Shown one piece after another: positions 34,201-44,600 of a DNA stretch of 64,000 nt. Position numbers and translations under genes: made by a program. Source of the DNA: Muricea muricata (Eukaryota > Cnidaria > Anthozoa > Malacalcyonacea > Plexauridae); contig OY979727.1 of assembly GCA_963855995.1 (NCBI GenBank), positions 6,914,446 through 6,978,445 on the forward strand, written 5' to 3'. The notes under the pieces are model-generated. The model was not told where the DNA came from and searched no databases. It worked only from the letters and a program-made list of their open reading frames with translations. Position 1 is the stretch's first letter. Each line of letters starts with the position of its first letter.

Positions 34201-36518
34201 ATATTCATTATATATTATATATAACTTTTTTCTTAGAATGCCGACCGGAAACTGGATTACAAAGCTGAAATGTACCATTATGTTCATACGAAAAATCAAA
34301 TCGCTGCCATGGAAAAGTATGCATTTCGTATTTACCCTCGCATTGTGCGCTCTTTCATGTTATAATTTTTTACCACCAAGATAAGAAAACATGCCTCCTG
34401 TGACGATAGTGACATACACGCATCGCTTTCTAAAAATCAACACACTTAGGTAACAAGTTTCGAAGGAGTCGTTTTGCTCTAGCAAGGGACTCCGTGTCCT
34501 ATTGTTTTAGTCTCCTGTTCACAAACTCTGTGACAAATCGGTATTGTGCTTACACTACTATATATACTGAGGGTAATATATGGGTGCGCAGAAATACCAG
34601 ATATATTTCAAGTCAGCACGGTAAATAAATCTGGGATTTCCAAGCACTCGTGTCTTTTCTGTTCATTATGTAAGGGCAGTGTTTTAAAACAAAATAACAT
34701 AAAAATAGCCATTTACATCAACTTTAAAATGTTTTATTCAGTTAAATATATTAACCTCTTTCAACTTCACAAAACAAAAAGTGCAAAATCAGTTGCCCTT
34801 TTTTCTTTGTATTCGTATTTGCTTCTGACATGCAGTTCTGTTCTACAAAACATTGAATGTTGTTTTCACTGTCCTCACTGCCCGGTAAAAGCAGTCAGTT
34901 ACTGGAGAAGGGAAACATAACTCGAAAAGTACATGCTTGTATAGTTGCATGATAAGTATATTTTCATAAACATGAACATGGGAAATTATCAGTTTTTCTG
35001 TGCCCGAAATGCCTGCATGTTCAACACTATACTTTGTATCAACAAAAATATGAGTAATTATTCTATTAACTAGAGCGAAAAGTGATCACCTCAGTTCTGG
35101 TGCCATAAGTAATGATGAAGATGACGATGACGAGGCTGAAGATTATACAGTGTATGAATGCCCTGGCTTGGCACCTGTAAGTTTAAAAAATATTGGAAAA
35201 CCTATCTGCATGCTGTGCGCTTAAACCAGCCTATTCATCCTATTTAGCCTATCCAGCTTATTTAGCCTATTCTGATAATTAGGATACCACTACCTTGGAT
35301 GTTTATTGGTCTTCGTGAGATTCTACCAAGTTGTGTTTCAGAAAAATAAAGGAAATCTTTTTCCTAGAATACAAAGGAACAGCGCCAAAACATGAGATGT
35401 GCTATCTATTTCAGATTTAGTATAAATAGGCTGGTTTAAGCACACAGCATGCATATAGTTCCAAGTAAAAAGAAGCAAACTTCTTGGTCTAAATTGAATT
35501 GAAATTTGAAGACGAATACGGATCCGAGATTATTCGGCTTCGACTACAAGGACATCACCCTCGGGAATTTCCGAGATTTCTAAAAAAATCCTACGTATCT
35601 AGGCTCCTTCTCAGCCCCGTCCCCTGCGCTTTGATGTTCTTGTGATATTAATTCATGTGCGTGGCGCGAGTCATGCGCGCGTGATTTATTTGTTATGCAA
35701 ATGTGCGTTGGGAAGCGCCTGGCAGAAACCGTATCAAAAACTGGAGCGCAGCGTCAAAAGTGGAGCGGACGTATTATTTTCAAATTGCTGGCCCGGAGAC
35801 TATATAATTTTTGTTAGAAATGGAAAATATCGAGAGCTCTTTGAAAACAATACCCACAGAAGGCAAACTCGTGAAAATTTCTTTTTATAAATATTCAAAT
35901 ATAAACATTATCTTTGCGTGTTGTCGTAATTACATAATTGGGATTATGTTTTATACATTTTTTTGTTTACTCGTAAAAATAGTGAAGATATTGGGGGAAG
36001 AGGCTCAATTTTTGGCGATATGTAATTGACTTTAGTGACAGCTGTGGGGATGAAGATCGGAGCTCAACGCGAAGATGTCATTGCGCTTGAAAAAGTCATC
36101 TTTTCAAAACAATCATCGTTAAGAACACCCTTTTCCCATTTCCAAAGGTCTGGAGGACTGGCCTTTCTAAGCCAGTAATCGCCTTGATAAGCACCGAGTT
36201 AATATCTTCGTGAAGGCTCATATTAGCATATTTGTACATCCGCCTCCTTGAATACGGTTTCTGCCAGGCGCTTCCCAGGTGTTTGTATCCGCCATAGAAC
36301 ATCGAAACGCCGGGGACGAGGCTAGCTCCTTCTCATGAGTGCGCATTAAAGCACTTTAATGATAATTTGTTTTTTTTTTCTCTTAGACTGGAGATATGAC
36401 TGTGGTGAATCCTCTATTCAGTGATCAAGAAGTCACAGTTAGTGATGAAGGTCGGGCACAAAGTACGCACAGCTCGCCTACAACACCGTCACGATCTGAT
36501 CATAGTCCTTCAAGATGA
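22292..36518 (+). CDS. NPDC1: NPDC1/CAB-1 family single-pass membrane protein, 8 coding exons
   Basis: Neural proliferation, differentiation and control protein 1 family (C. elegans CAB-1): type I membrane proteins of neurons and vesicles; exact role in this organism unknown. Exons: 22292-22361, 22436-22540, 24843-25133, 28028-28094, 33463-33547, 34237-34316, 35074-35176, 36387-36518. Joined: 310 aa. Residues 1-24 form a hydrophobic signal peptide. Residues 25-60 are Cys-rich (SCSPAKKAECG...CGEC), like the vertebrate NPDC1 extracellular start. An acidic linker follows, then a transmembrane helix at about 151-174. The cytoplasmic part holds the family signatures AEMYHY, an Asp/Glu run, YTVYECPGLAP (257-267) and NPLF. 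In-frame stop at 22262 lies upstream of the ATG. All junctions are GT-AG and in phase. The identification rests on the conserved C-terminal motifs and overall plan; invertebrate members are poorly studied. Confidence 0.9.
22541..24842 (+). other. NPDC1 intron 2
   Basis: AT-rich, phase-1 intron. I see no gene or obvious mobile element in it. Confidence 0.6.
25134..28027 (+). other. NPDC1 intron 3
   Basis: Holds a triplicated 14-bp repeat (25181-25222) and an open frame at about 25682-25894 without recognisable features. The rest is unremarkable. The acceptor TATTTAG at 28027 leads into the transmembrane exon. Confidence 0.55.
25181..25222. repeat. Three perfect copies of a 14-bp unit
   Basis: TGTACAATTGTTGG repeated three times head to tail without mismatch. 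Small intronic tandem repeat. Confidence 0.95.
28411..29011 (+). pseudogene. THAP-domain transposase fragment, broken
   Basis: The frame shows the C2CH THAP start (CVVFGCSNTPDP), the invariant Trp in KRWVDFVKRK, and a YSKHLEAGRI segment where the family has a Cys-x2-His followed by Phe. The third zinc ligand is Tyr here, so the domain should not fold normally. A frameshift near 28680 moves the frame before a PWLKKDEID stretch with the FPTLF box (AVPTIF-like) that closes THAP domains. A GT donor at 28796 and an AG acceptor at 28897 define a second exon (28898-29011) rich in Glu/Ser/Thr. A coiled-coil-like remnant (RLLRHELLTKNKS) follows near 29280-29330, also interrupted. Confidence 0.75.
30770..31110 (-). 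pseudogene. Eroded minus-strand coding segment in the THAP element
   Basis: The complement contains an acidic N-terminal-like stretch (MSSSKVYSDETFSSNESEP), then a short Cys-containing region and a HSGWPQVNIEQYLAEHFAEW-like segment ending at a GTAAGT donor (complement of about 30763-30768). Frames are broken several times. It may be the remains of a second element-encoded protein transcribed convergently with the THAP exon. I do not recognise the family with confidence. Confidence 0.35.
31411..33462 (+). other. Remainder of NPDC1 intron 4
   Basis: Nothing gene-like. Contains a 28-bp hairpin (CATAGATATGTAC/TTATACATATCTATG, about 31914-31942) and a G-run (about 32555-32567). Confidence 0.55.
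33548..34236 (+). other. NPDC1 intron 5, with a MITE copy
   Basis: The intron holds the 33694-33892 MITE. The remaining ~340 bp before exon 6 shows only AT-rich DNA. Confidence 0.6.
33694..33892. mobile_element. MITE, older copy of the 57442-57692 family
   Basis: Ends CACAGTAATGGACAGTTGGG and GTGGCATTTCTGTCC match the termini of the better-preserved copy at 57442-57692. Internally the two share AGTTTGTGT.TCCA.GCAT, TCGCATTACGCAT, GCGTTTCTGGCCAATGAAAG-like and TGCATAAA.ATAGGG blocks in the same order. No coding capacity. Confidence 0.78.
34317..35073 (+). other. NPDC1 intron 6
   Basis: No gene. A short inverted repeat near 34575-34650 (GGGTGCGCAGAAATACCAGA versus the complement of TCTGGGATTTCCAAGCACTC) resembles the 42840-42895 segment in TTK intron 1, suggesting a dispersed repeat. 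An open frame at 34546-34920 is unsupported. Confidence 0.5.
35203..35458. mobile_element. 256-bp MITE
   Basis: Left end TATCTGCATGCTGTGCGCTT AAACCAGCCTATT and right end AATAGGCTGGTTTAAGCACA CAGCATGCATATA are inverted copies over about 34 bp. The interior has repeated TTTAGCCTAT/TATTTAGCC motifs. Start is at the exon 7 side of the intron, only 26 bp from the donor. Confidence 0.8.
35600..36330. mobile_element. Eroded ~730-bp inverted-repeat element
   Basis: Outer inverted blocks: CCCGTCCCCTGCGCTTTGAT near 35615-35634 against CATCGAAACGCCGGGGACGA near 36300-36319. Inner blocks: GGGAAGCGCCTGGCAGAAAC at 35710-35729 against its exact complement near 36260-36279. The interior has only fragmentary frames. 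Boundaries are approximate and no target duplication was found. Confidence 0.65.
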
Positions 36519-37024
36519 AAATTCTAGTGTATATAGACTAATTTAACATTTATTTTAATGATTGGTACTCTGAGTCTTTCTAGTCCCAAATGTTGCATAT
36601 CCTGAAGCAGGGTTTCGGATTCAGGGATGTTTGTATCAAAGGCCTTTAGCTTAAACGGTGATAAATCGAAAATGTAAAGAAAGTTCTTACATTGCATGAA
36701 CAAACGAGCTAATTTTTTAACAAAAGAAGAACAATTAGACAAATTTATTCGATAAAATTTATAATATAAAGTCGTTTACGTGCAAGATATAATAGTGATT
36801 TTAAAATTGGACTTATTATCCACCGTCAAAGCTAAACGCCTTTAAAGCAAACGCCCCAGGTCACGAACGGCAAATTTCGCCCATGGTGTATTGTATTATA
36901 TATAGACTAAATCAGCCATGTCGCCCGTAAAATGATAAATTATGAATGGCTAAAATTGCTCGTAGAATTTTTAATGAGATACTGATTCTCTTTTTGGAGG
37001 ATGTGAATGAGTGAATTTGGATCA

Positions 37025-37385
37025 TGACTGAAACACGACACGAGTACATACGAGTAACTTAAGGGTACATACGACTAACGTACCAGTAAAAGGAGTAAAT
37101 TTATACGGGTAAACACGAGTAATACCGCCATTTGCAATTGACCGTGCGTTTTTTATGTGTTTGTTTCGTACTATAAAACTTGATGTTTATCGGCTAAAAC
37201 TTTCATGGTACCTTACATTAATGTTTATCACCTTGTCTATTCTCCAACTTCAATATATGAATATATACTAAGCGTGCTAATGCTTGAATTTTACTCATTT
37301 TACTGGCCCGTATATCTTTACTCGTGTTTTACTTGTATATTACTCGAGTGTATTCGAGTGGTGTTCTAGTCACGAGCAGACTGTA
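37025..37385. repeat. Inverted arrays of an ACGAGTA motif
   Basis: The left part (about 37037-37125) has several (A)CGAGTA, CGGGTA and CCAGTA heptamers spaced irregularly; the right part (about 37290-37375) has the complement TACTCGT/TACTCGA in mirrored order, with shared longer blocks such as AGTAAAACACGAGTAA. Likely an old element with repetitive arms. Confidence 0.55.
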
Positions 37386-37579
37386 ACCGCTAATGCACTT
37401 TTTAATTCCGCATCTATCAAAAGTATAAGCTTTAAAACAATCACAGCGGGAAGTGCGCCCCATATTCCCTGAAACCCTCGGGACATATAGGTTGTTTATT
37501 TGTTTGACTCAAATAATCCGATAATTTCGGATAGAACATAAATGCCCCAGACGCTTCTGGTCGACCCAGTCGAAAGATT

Positions 37580-38042
37580 GTGCGGAAGATTGACTTTAAC
37601 CGGTTGGGACATTTCAAGCCTTCTACTCCGTTCCATTGTGGGTTTTCGCACTCGCTTCAGGATCTTGGCGATATAAAACGCTTGCTCCGAATGGGATTTT
37701 CCAGTCGAGACTATTTTTACCACCCACCGAGAGGTCTGGAGTTCTTTCGCCAGGAGCTGGTTGAACTAAAGGTATCGGATAGCGCTATCCTGAAAATGTT
37801 TAGAAAGTTTGAAAAAAATGCAGTGGAATCGCTATTCATCTTTCGTATACATTCTCTCGACCTTACCAAAACCTGAAACGCTGCTCGAGCTGGGTGCATA
37901 TACAGGTAGGAGAGGCAGGGACGTGATTTGGGCAGTCATGACCGAAAACAGATACATATTCTTGTGTGGAGCGTTTTATGATATTTTAGAGAAACTTGGA
38001 GATACTTGGATTAAAGCAAGATCCATGCAAATGTTATCTTGA
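37580..38042 (+). pseudogene. Unrecognised coding-like remnant, one frameshift
   Basis: A 98-codon frame (37580-37876) overlaps another at 37809-38042 in a different frame, and the first appears to continue into the second across a slip in the A-run near 37816. The composition (balanced amino acids, e.g. DIKRLLRMGFSSRDYF, KVSDSAILKMFRKFEKN) is more protein-like than nearby noise frames, but I recognise no domain. Similar-looking sequence may continue to 38139. It could be a decayed transposon ORF or an exon of a lost gene. Confidence 0.3.
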
Positions 38043-38144
38043 GCTGCCAATCACTCTCAAGCAGCCTGCGTCTATCACACCATACACCCAATGGTGCTAA
38101 ACGAGTACAAGGAAACCACAAAATTGATTAAGGAAGAAATAATA

Positions 38145-38571
38145 GGGCCATTTATACGAGCGAAAATAAGCCGCGGCTTAAACAAGTCGAGAACACAGCC
38201 TTTTATACGCCAGTTTTACTAAATTATATTTGTTAAAATAACCCAAAACACTCGTATAAATAAGACAACACATCATATAAACAGACTTGCCTTGGTCGCG
38301 AACATCATATTAATAAACTAAACTAATAATAAATAATATCAATAAACATCGTATAAATAAACTTGCCTTGGTCGCGAACGAAGCGTTTTTACGAGGTTTT
38401 CCCGCCTAAAATTGGCCGCGGCCAATTTAAGACGAGGCCCGAACCCTGGGCTAAAATTAGCCGCGGCTTAATTTAGTCGCAAAGAAATTGTACGTTTATA
38501 CAGACGTTCTCGACTTATTTAAGCCGCGGCTTATTTAAGTCGCGGCTTATTTTCGCTCGTATAAATGGCCC
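38145..38571. mobile_element. 427-bp MITE with TAATA target duplication
   Basis: Perfect inverted ends GGGCCATTTATACGAGCGAA AATAAGCCGCGGCTTAA (left) and its complement (right). TAATA occurs on both flanks (38140-38144, 38572-38576). Each subterminal region repeats the palindromic AGCCGCGGCTTA motif. The interior has two copies of ACTTGCCTTGGTCGCGAAC about 85 bp apart. Non-coding. Confidence 0.85.
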
Positions 38572-39230
38572 TAATATAAACTTACTCCTGATCCTGTTGA
38601 TAAGAGTGGAATGGGGCATGGTACAAACAAGCTGGACAGGACGATTGGACTGGACTGACTTTAATATGTATTTTTAAATGTTTTGCACCTCAAAGTTTTC
38701 ATTCTCGGAAATTTTACGTACAAATATTTACTTTACAAAAAGCCACCTGCGAAGACAAGTTTCAACTTTTTCTGTCTGAATTGAAAGAAGGAATAGATTT
38801 TTACTTACCTGAGAAAATAGTTATAATTCACCAGAACGATAGACCCTGGATGACGAAAGAACTTAAGTCGATGATAAAAAAAAGGCAAACAACCTTTACT
38901 GAGCATGGCAAAAATTCGAGACAGTACAAGAGGTGGAGAAATAAAGTCCAGAAAAAGATCAAAAGCGCTAAGGTTGCCTATATGAGCATAAGATATCAAA
39001 CTTAGAACAGTATAAAAGTAAAAAATGGTGGAAAGGGCTAAAATCACTTACTGGGCAGGATATCAAACAAGAATAAAACCATCAGTTCTAAAGCGACGAT
39101 CTAGATGTGAAATCACCAACAAATAAAATTAATGATATGTTCCTGAGCATTACGAAGGATTTTCAACCACTTCCGCCGTTAAAGGGAAAAACTCAAGTAC
39201 CCACGGCTCTCCTTGCAACGGTGGAAGAAA

Positions 39231-39652
39231 CAATGGACAATTTGCATAATAGACTAAAGGTCGAATTACGCAGGAAGAACGAAATCTTTTACTACAGTTA
39301 AAAACAGCATCGTAAAATTAGTAGAATTGCTAAGTTTGGGGGCGAAATGTTGTAAAATACGGAAAATATAGCCCTGCGAAGTTTGCAAATTTTGTATACA
39401 TTTGTATTACGCGCGGGAAAAGTTACCATTTTTGAGCTAAAATTGCCGCGAAAATGGTAACTTTTTCCGCGCGTAATACAAATGTATACAAAATTTGCAA
39501 ACTTCGCAGGGCTATATTTTCTATATTTTACAACATTTCGCCACCAAACTTTGCATTTCTACTAATTTTAGGATCCTCTTTCTAGCTGTAGTAAAAGATT
39601 TTGTTCTTTTTGCCTAGGTCGAATGTTAGTCTATTATGCAAATTGTCCATTG
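39231..39652. mobile_element. 422-bp palindromic element inserted in a LINE
   Basis: Starts CAATGGACAATTTGCATAAT and ends with the exact complement; the arms pair over nearly their entire length (about 200 bp each) with few mismatches, meeting around a short AAAATTGCCGCGAAAAT-containing centre near 39445. Inner blocks include GTATTACGCGCGGGAAAAGT and its complement. A related, more eroded copy is at 46176-46457. The LINE frame before and after the element is the same, so the insertion interrupted a readable ORF. Confidence 0.85.
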
Positions 39653-40430
39653 GCATTAAAACAAATTAAAGTATGCAAGTCAGTGGGTCCAGACAACATA
39701 CCAAATATAGTGCTAAAGGAGTTTGCCCCAGAATTAGCTATAGTTATACAAGATATCTATAACCAGTCACTGATTGAAAGTTATGTTTCCCACTTGTTAA
39801 GATGTTCTATCATTTCCCCTCTACCAAAAGGAGCCCCCCCCCCCCACAATCAATGGAAACAGATTTGCGCCCGATTTCACTCACGTGTACATTGGCTAAA
39901 GTGATGGAAGACCTGTTTTGCAAGCGCTTTCTACCACAATTAGAGGGGAAGGTCGATAAAAATCAATTCGCTCGAAAAGGTATGTCAACAACAGATGCAT
40001 TAATAAGCTTCCTTCAACCCATTTTTGAAGCAATTGACAAAGGTGGCAACATAGCCCGGATGTTCTTTACTGACTTTTCTAAAGGATTTGATCGTGTAGA
40101 TCAATAAGATCATAATGTACTGGTGGCAAAACTTCAAAAACTTAATATACACCCTGCTCTCAGTAACTGGGTGTGTGCCTTTCTTTCAAATAGAATGCAA
40201 GCAACGCGTATTGCCGGAGTACTGTCTGATTGGAAATCCCCGAATGGTGGAATTCCACAGGGAACTAAATTAGGTGTGATATTGTTCTCTGTAATGACTA
40301 ATGAACTCCTGGTAGATTGGAATTTGAGAACAAAATTCGTAGAAGATACTACAGCCTTAGAAATAATCCCAAGGAACTCGACAAGTTTGATGAACATAGT
40401 AGCCGAAAATAAACCTAAATACACCTATTT
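39653..40430 (+). pseudogene. LINE reverse transcriptase remnant, FVED active site
   Basis: RT motifs are readable across at least two frameshifts (C-run at 39836-39845; stop at 40105-40107). The catalytic FVDD box reads FVED (40335-40346), so one of the two essential Asp residues is Glu. With the frameshifts this makes the copy inactive. It differs clearly from the intron 6 LINE of UCK (FADD, SGVPQGS), so two LINE lineages are present. Confidence 0.82.
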
Positions 40431-40799
40431 ATTTACATATATATACTGTATATATATCCTATTTATTTGCCTATGATCTCAATTTATAACTGGAGCGAAA
40501 TTCCTAAGCTAAGGAGAACCCAAAATTTATGGTTTAAAATGAAATTGCCCGACAAGCACGCACAAAAAACAACACAAAATAGTTGATTTTTTTTAACGAA
40601 AACTATTCTTTGTTGCTATCGCTACAAATTGATAACTCGACTGAAACTGCAACACAGTACAGAGTTTAGTCGATTAAAAATGTGATTCAAATATAACAAC
40701 AAATATAATTCTAAACTATTTTTACGGTTTTCATATAACTAAGATTATCAAGGTTGATCCTGCTGCATCCAGCCGTTGTTAGGTGTTTAAATTCCAGTT

Positions 40800-41071
40800 A
40801 TATCAACACGAGTGGAATTGGGAAAACGAGAAATTGTATTGAAAAACGACGCCCGAAGAGCGGAGCCGGTTTTCATACAATTTCGAATTTTCCCAATTCC
40901 ACGAGTGTTGATATTTAAGAAATATAAAACATTTTTCGTGTTTACATACAGTTATATCAACACGAGTGGAAATTGGAAAAATTCGAAATTTAGTGAAAAC
41001 ACTCTGCCCTACGGGCGTCGTGTTTCCACACAATTTCTCGTTTTTCCAATTTCCACTCGTGTTGATATAAC
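40800..41071. repeat. Two tandem palindromes sharing ATATCAACACGAGTGGAA
   Basis: Each unit (40800-40914 and 40951-41071) begins ATATCAACACGAGTGGAATTG (or AAATTGG) and ends in the complement, with inner arms GAGAAATTGT/ACAATTTCGA and a GC-richer loop containing CGCCCGAAGAGCGG or GCCCTACGGGCG. They are tandem copies of the same palindromic family, more similar to each other than chance. Confidence 0.85.
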
Positions 41072-41080
41072 TATATGTAA

Positions 41081-41400
41081 ATATGGAAAAAATGTTTTAT
41101 ATTTCTTTTATAATATAGCACAAAGAACTTTGACCGAAGAGTGGCGGGAAATTTTCCGTGTTTACATTGAGTTATGTAAACACCGCTCTTAACCAATCAG
41201 CGTTCAAAATTCACAAATGCTATATTATAAAACTGTATATCAATACGGAAAAAATGTTTTATATTTGTTTTATAATATAGCAATGCCAAATGCCCGAAGG
41301 ATACGAAAAATTTCCGTGTTTTCAAGTGGCAAGAAATTTTCCGTGTTTACATTGACTTATGTAAACACGGCTCTTAACTTCGTTACATGAAGTAAAGATG
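41081..41400. repeat. Imperfect tandem duplication, ~160-bp unit
   Basis: Both units share GGAAAAAATGTTTTATATTT, TTTTATAATATAGCA, and AATTTTCCGTGTTTACATTGA followed by TTATGTAAACAC.GCTCTTAAC. Units differ by substitutions and small indels. Confidence 0.75.
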
Positions 41401-41699
41401 TTGTCATTAAGTATTCATCGCGGGCGCAGATATTCGAGCGGTAATTTCAATCTTCAACAAAATCAAAAATTTGTTGGAGAACGTTGATTATAAACCATAC
41501 TATTAATTTTATCATTTATTTTAGCATAAAATATGATACTACCGTTAAATAATTGATCTTAAATGGCTTAGAAAAGGTGAGGATTGTAGAGAATTATTTA
41601 AAATGTGGGTTCGTTTATAAATAGTTTTAAAAGGAACGTTAATTTTTTCAACTTGAAATTTGTCATTTTCAGGCGTTAACGATTTGTGCGCGCAGAAAC

Positions 41700-44600
41700 A
41701 TGAATGTCGGTACAAAAACACCCGAGGAATGGTTGCGGTTTATCACAAACGAACGAAAAACGTACAACGGACCAAATAAATACAAATACTGGATGCAACT
41801 TTACAGACGAGCAGCAGACTCCATTCCGGCTGATGAATTTGCTCATAACAACAACGCATATGCTAAGATCATGGTGGATTTTGCAAAGCTACAGGCGTAA
41901 GTTTGCTTCATTTAACTCCTTTTACCGATTTTCTTTGGAAAATTGTGCCAGGTAAAAGTTGCTAGAACGACAGACTAAAAGTAAAGTTGCTGGAAAAAAG
42001 TAACTTATAAACAAACTCAACTTTTACTATTTATTTGTCAAATTGCCATTGACCAAGTTACAATTATAGAATACCGTGATGCGAGACATGCCAATGTGTC
42101 TACTGACTAACTGGCTACATGATCTTGCTACACATTAGCAACAAGATGGGCTTGTTATGTATTTTATACGTGTTTGCCTTGTTCTTTCAAAAAAAACCTA
42201 TCAAAGTATAGCAGTGATTAAATAAGCTTGTTGTGAAGCAAAAATTACAAAAGCTTTTACTTGTCAGGGTATTCCATAATTGCTCTGCACATGATAGTTG
42301 TTGAGCACATAGCCTGAATACTTCTTGACCTCATGGAATTTGGTGTGTGACTACCTTACAGGCATTCTTTATGGGTGTACACTACTAGACATGCACGATC
42401 CTACATAGTTTTCATGTCCTGACAGATTTGGACCCCCAAGAGAATATTGATCTCCAGGTGGTCTGTATGTTAAAATAATCGGTCACATTCTCTTCGATGT
42501 AGAAGAATTTAATAATAAATGACTACATGTTTGAATATCAAAATATACAAACTTTAAGATAGAACAACAGCAACAACATGGAGGAAAGCCACACATGATA
42601 ATAAATAAATATATGGTAGATTATGTGAAGAACTTTCAATGACTTAATGGATTATTACACTTTATTATATAAAGTACATGCTTTACAAGGATTTCAGGCA
42701 CTGATAAAACTGATAATCTCACATGTGAGATTATTTATAATGATTTCACATGTGAAAATTATCGGTTTTCAGACAATCACCAATCATAGCTTCTGGACAT
42801 TTTATATTGGTGGAAAACCTGTAGTTTATATAATAAACAGAAAAATACATGGGTGCTTGGAAATACAAGATTTATTTCTTGTGTCGAAATTTATTTCTTG
42901 TATTTTCATGTATTATTCTCTATATCATTTAAATTTCTTAACACTATATCCCCTGATCTAAATTTGTAAGCAAATATTGATTGGCTGGATCTATGGAGGT
43001 CCATATTAATATTTGCTAGGCTGTAAACTAGCAGATTTGGACCTCTTGCATGTTAGCATTGTATCTTATTGTATTTTGAGAATTATTTTTAAGTGTTTTA
43101 AATTCTCATAAATCACAATTGATTTGTTTAAAAACCCTCAGGAAGAGCTTAGGATTAAAGAATTCTGTCAAACATATATCATCATGATTCATCATTTTCC
43201 ATCTATGATCAAGTGGAATGTATGAGGTCTATTGAGGATTAGCCCCCACAAGAATTTTACTCTAGAATTGCTCCAATAAAAACAGAAACCTTCAGGGAAA
43301 TATATTGATCATTATGCCATTTGATCCTAAATTAGCATCTGAATAACTTGTTTTTGTCATTAAGCAAATTGTAATGTAATTTAAGCATTGTCATTTTATA
43401 ACCTTATTTCAATTAAACTAAAGCCCAAATTTGGATCAAGGTTAGGCAGGCCATGTCTACTCAACTTCAAGTAGTTCCTTATAAACATTAAATTGAAGCA
43501 AATGTGTTTGAAATTGTAGAACAGTGGGACCACAGTGTAGAATTTTTATGTTTCTGCAGTCAGTATGTAGCTTTACAGGCAAAGGGCTTTTAAGATTTTC
43601 AGAATTATTAGAGATTGTATTTCTTATGTTGAGCAGATCTAGAGATTCTATTTGTGAATTATAAAGGAGGGCCATCCTAAATGGGAGTCTGTATCGGAAA
43701 GGGGGTGTCCAATAGGGGTTGTGTTATGCCATTTAAGCTTTAATTTTTTATTCAGAGATCCTGTTGGATCTTAGTTATTAAAAAACCATGGCTAGTACTT
43801 TATCATTTGATCAGAGAAAGTGAAGAAGTCTATGAAGTGCAATTATTAAATGACACTAATCACTACAGATGTTGTGTCTTAGAATAACACAAGTATTTTT
43901 CATAACAAGAAAGCCTTATACAACCTAAACATCTAGTTCAATATAAGCAACAAGTGCAACGTTTGATCAACTTATTCTTGTCTTAGCGTGCATGCTCTAA
44001 TACGCTATCTGCTGCTCAATATCACAACATAACAACATACAGACCAAAAAACATGGTGCCCAATTATGCATTCATTTCAGTCATAAATTCAATTAAAGTT
44101 AAATGTAGAAATATCTTGTGACACACTGAAAAGTCGATTATTCTAACATTATTCAATATTTTTTTAAAGGCAATGACCTTTTTGTGACTTTAAGTCCCCC
44201 AAGACCCCCCCCCCAAAGTCAACTCTCTAATATCCTAATAGGGTCAGACAGAAATATAAATTTATAATTATTCTTAGTTCACATTAATTCACGTATTAAT
44301 TCATGTGCAAAGATAATTATTATTTGCATGATTATATTTATATGTTTCCTACTATTTTCTTTTTCAAATTATTTTGCGCTCAACCAAGTTGCTCGAAAAA
44401 TTTCTTAATATGAAACAGTTAAGATTGTGGGAATAGGGATACTACCATTTCAATCAACTGTTAACCATGACCAGTCAAACATATAACAAAACATTTGATT
44501 GGTCACAATTTAACGGTAGATTGCAAATGGTAGTAGTACATGCCACTCACCAACGAATTTATGGCGATTAACTTACAGTCGCGGCAATAGAAGCGTTCTG

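Larger units (their letters stand above)
35177..36386 (+). other. NPDC1 intron 7, two inverted-repeat elements
   Basis: Filled mainly by a 256-bp MITE (35203-35458) and a larger eroded inverted-repeat element (about 35600-36330). The acceptor is a strong T-tract ending TCTTAG at 36386. Confidence 0.7.
36519..38144. other. NPDC1 3' flank and unrecognised coding-like remnant
   Basis: After the NPDC1 stop there is AT-rich DNA, then an inverted arrangement of ACGAGTA motifs (37025-37385), then a coding-like segment at 37580-38042 (separate entry). Confidence 0.5.
38735..40430 (+). mobile_element. Degenerate Rex/CR1-like LINE, split by a palindromic element
   Basis: Pieces of a LINE ORF2 on the + strand: the endonuclease-RT linker (HQNDRPWMTKEL near 38830, then a Lys-rich stretch), then after the 39231-39652 insertion the RT start (SVGPDNIPN, LRPISLTCTLAKVMEDL), FFTDFSKGFDRVD, GGIPQGTKLGVILF, and the catalytic box. 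The frame is broken at 39003, near the C-run at 39836, at 40105 and at the end. The start and 3' end are not defined; similarity is lost at about 38735 and 40430. Confidence 0.85.
40431..41699. other. TTK upstream region with tandem palindromes
   Basis: Contains two adjacent palindromes (40800-40914, 40951-41071), then a partly duplicated ~160-bp unit (41081-41245, 41246-41400). The last ~300 bp before the TTK ATG is the likely promoter/5' UTR. A TTTTCAG at 41665-41671 could be the acceptor of a 5' UTR intron. Confidence 0.6.
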
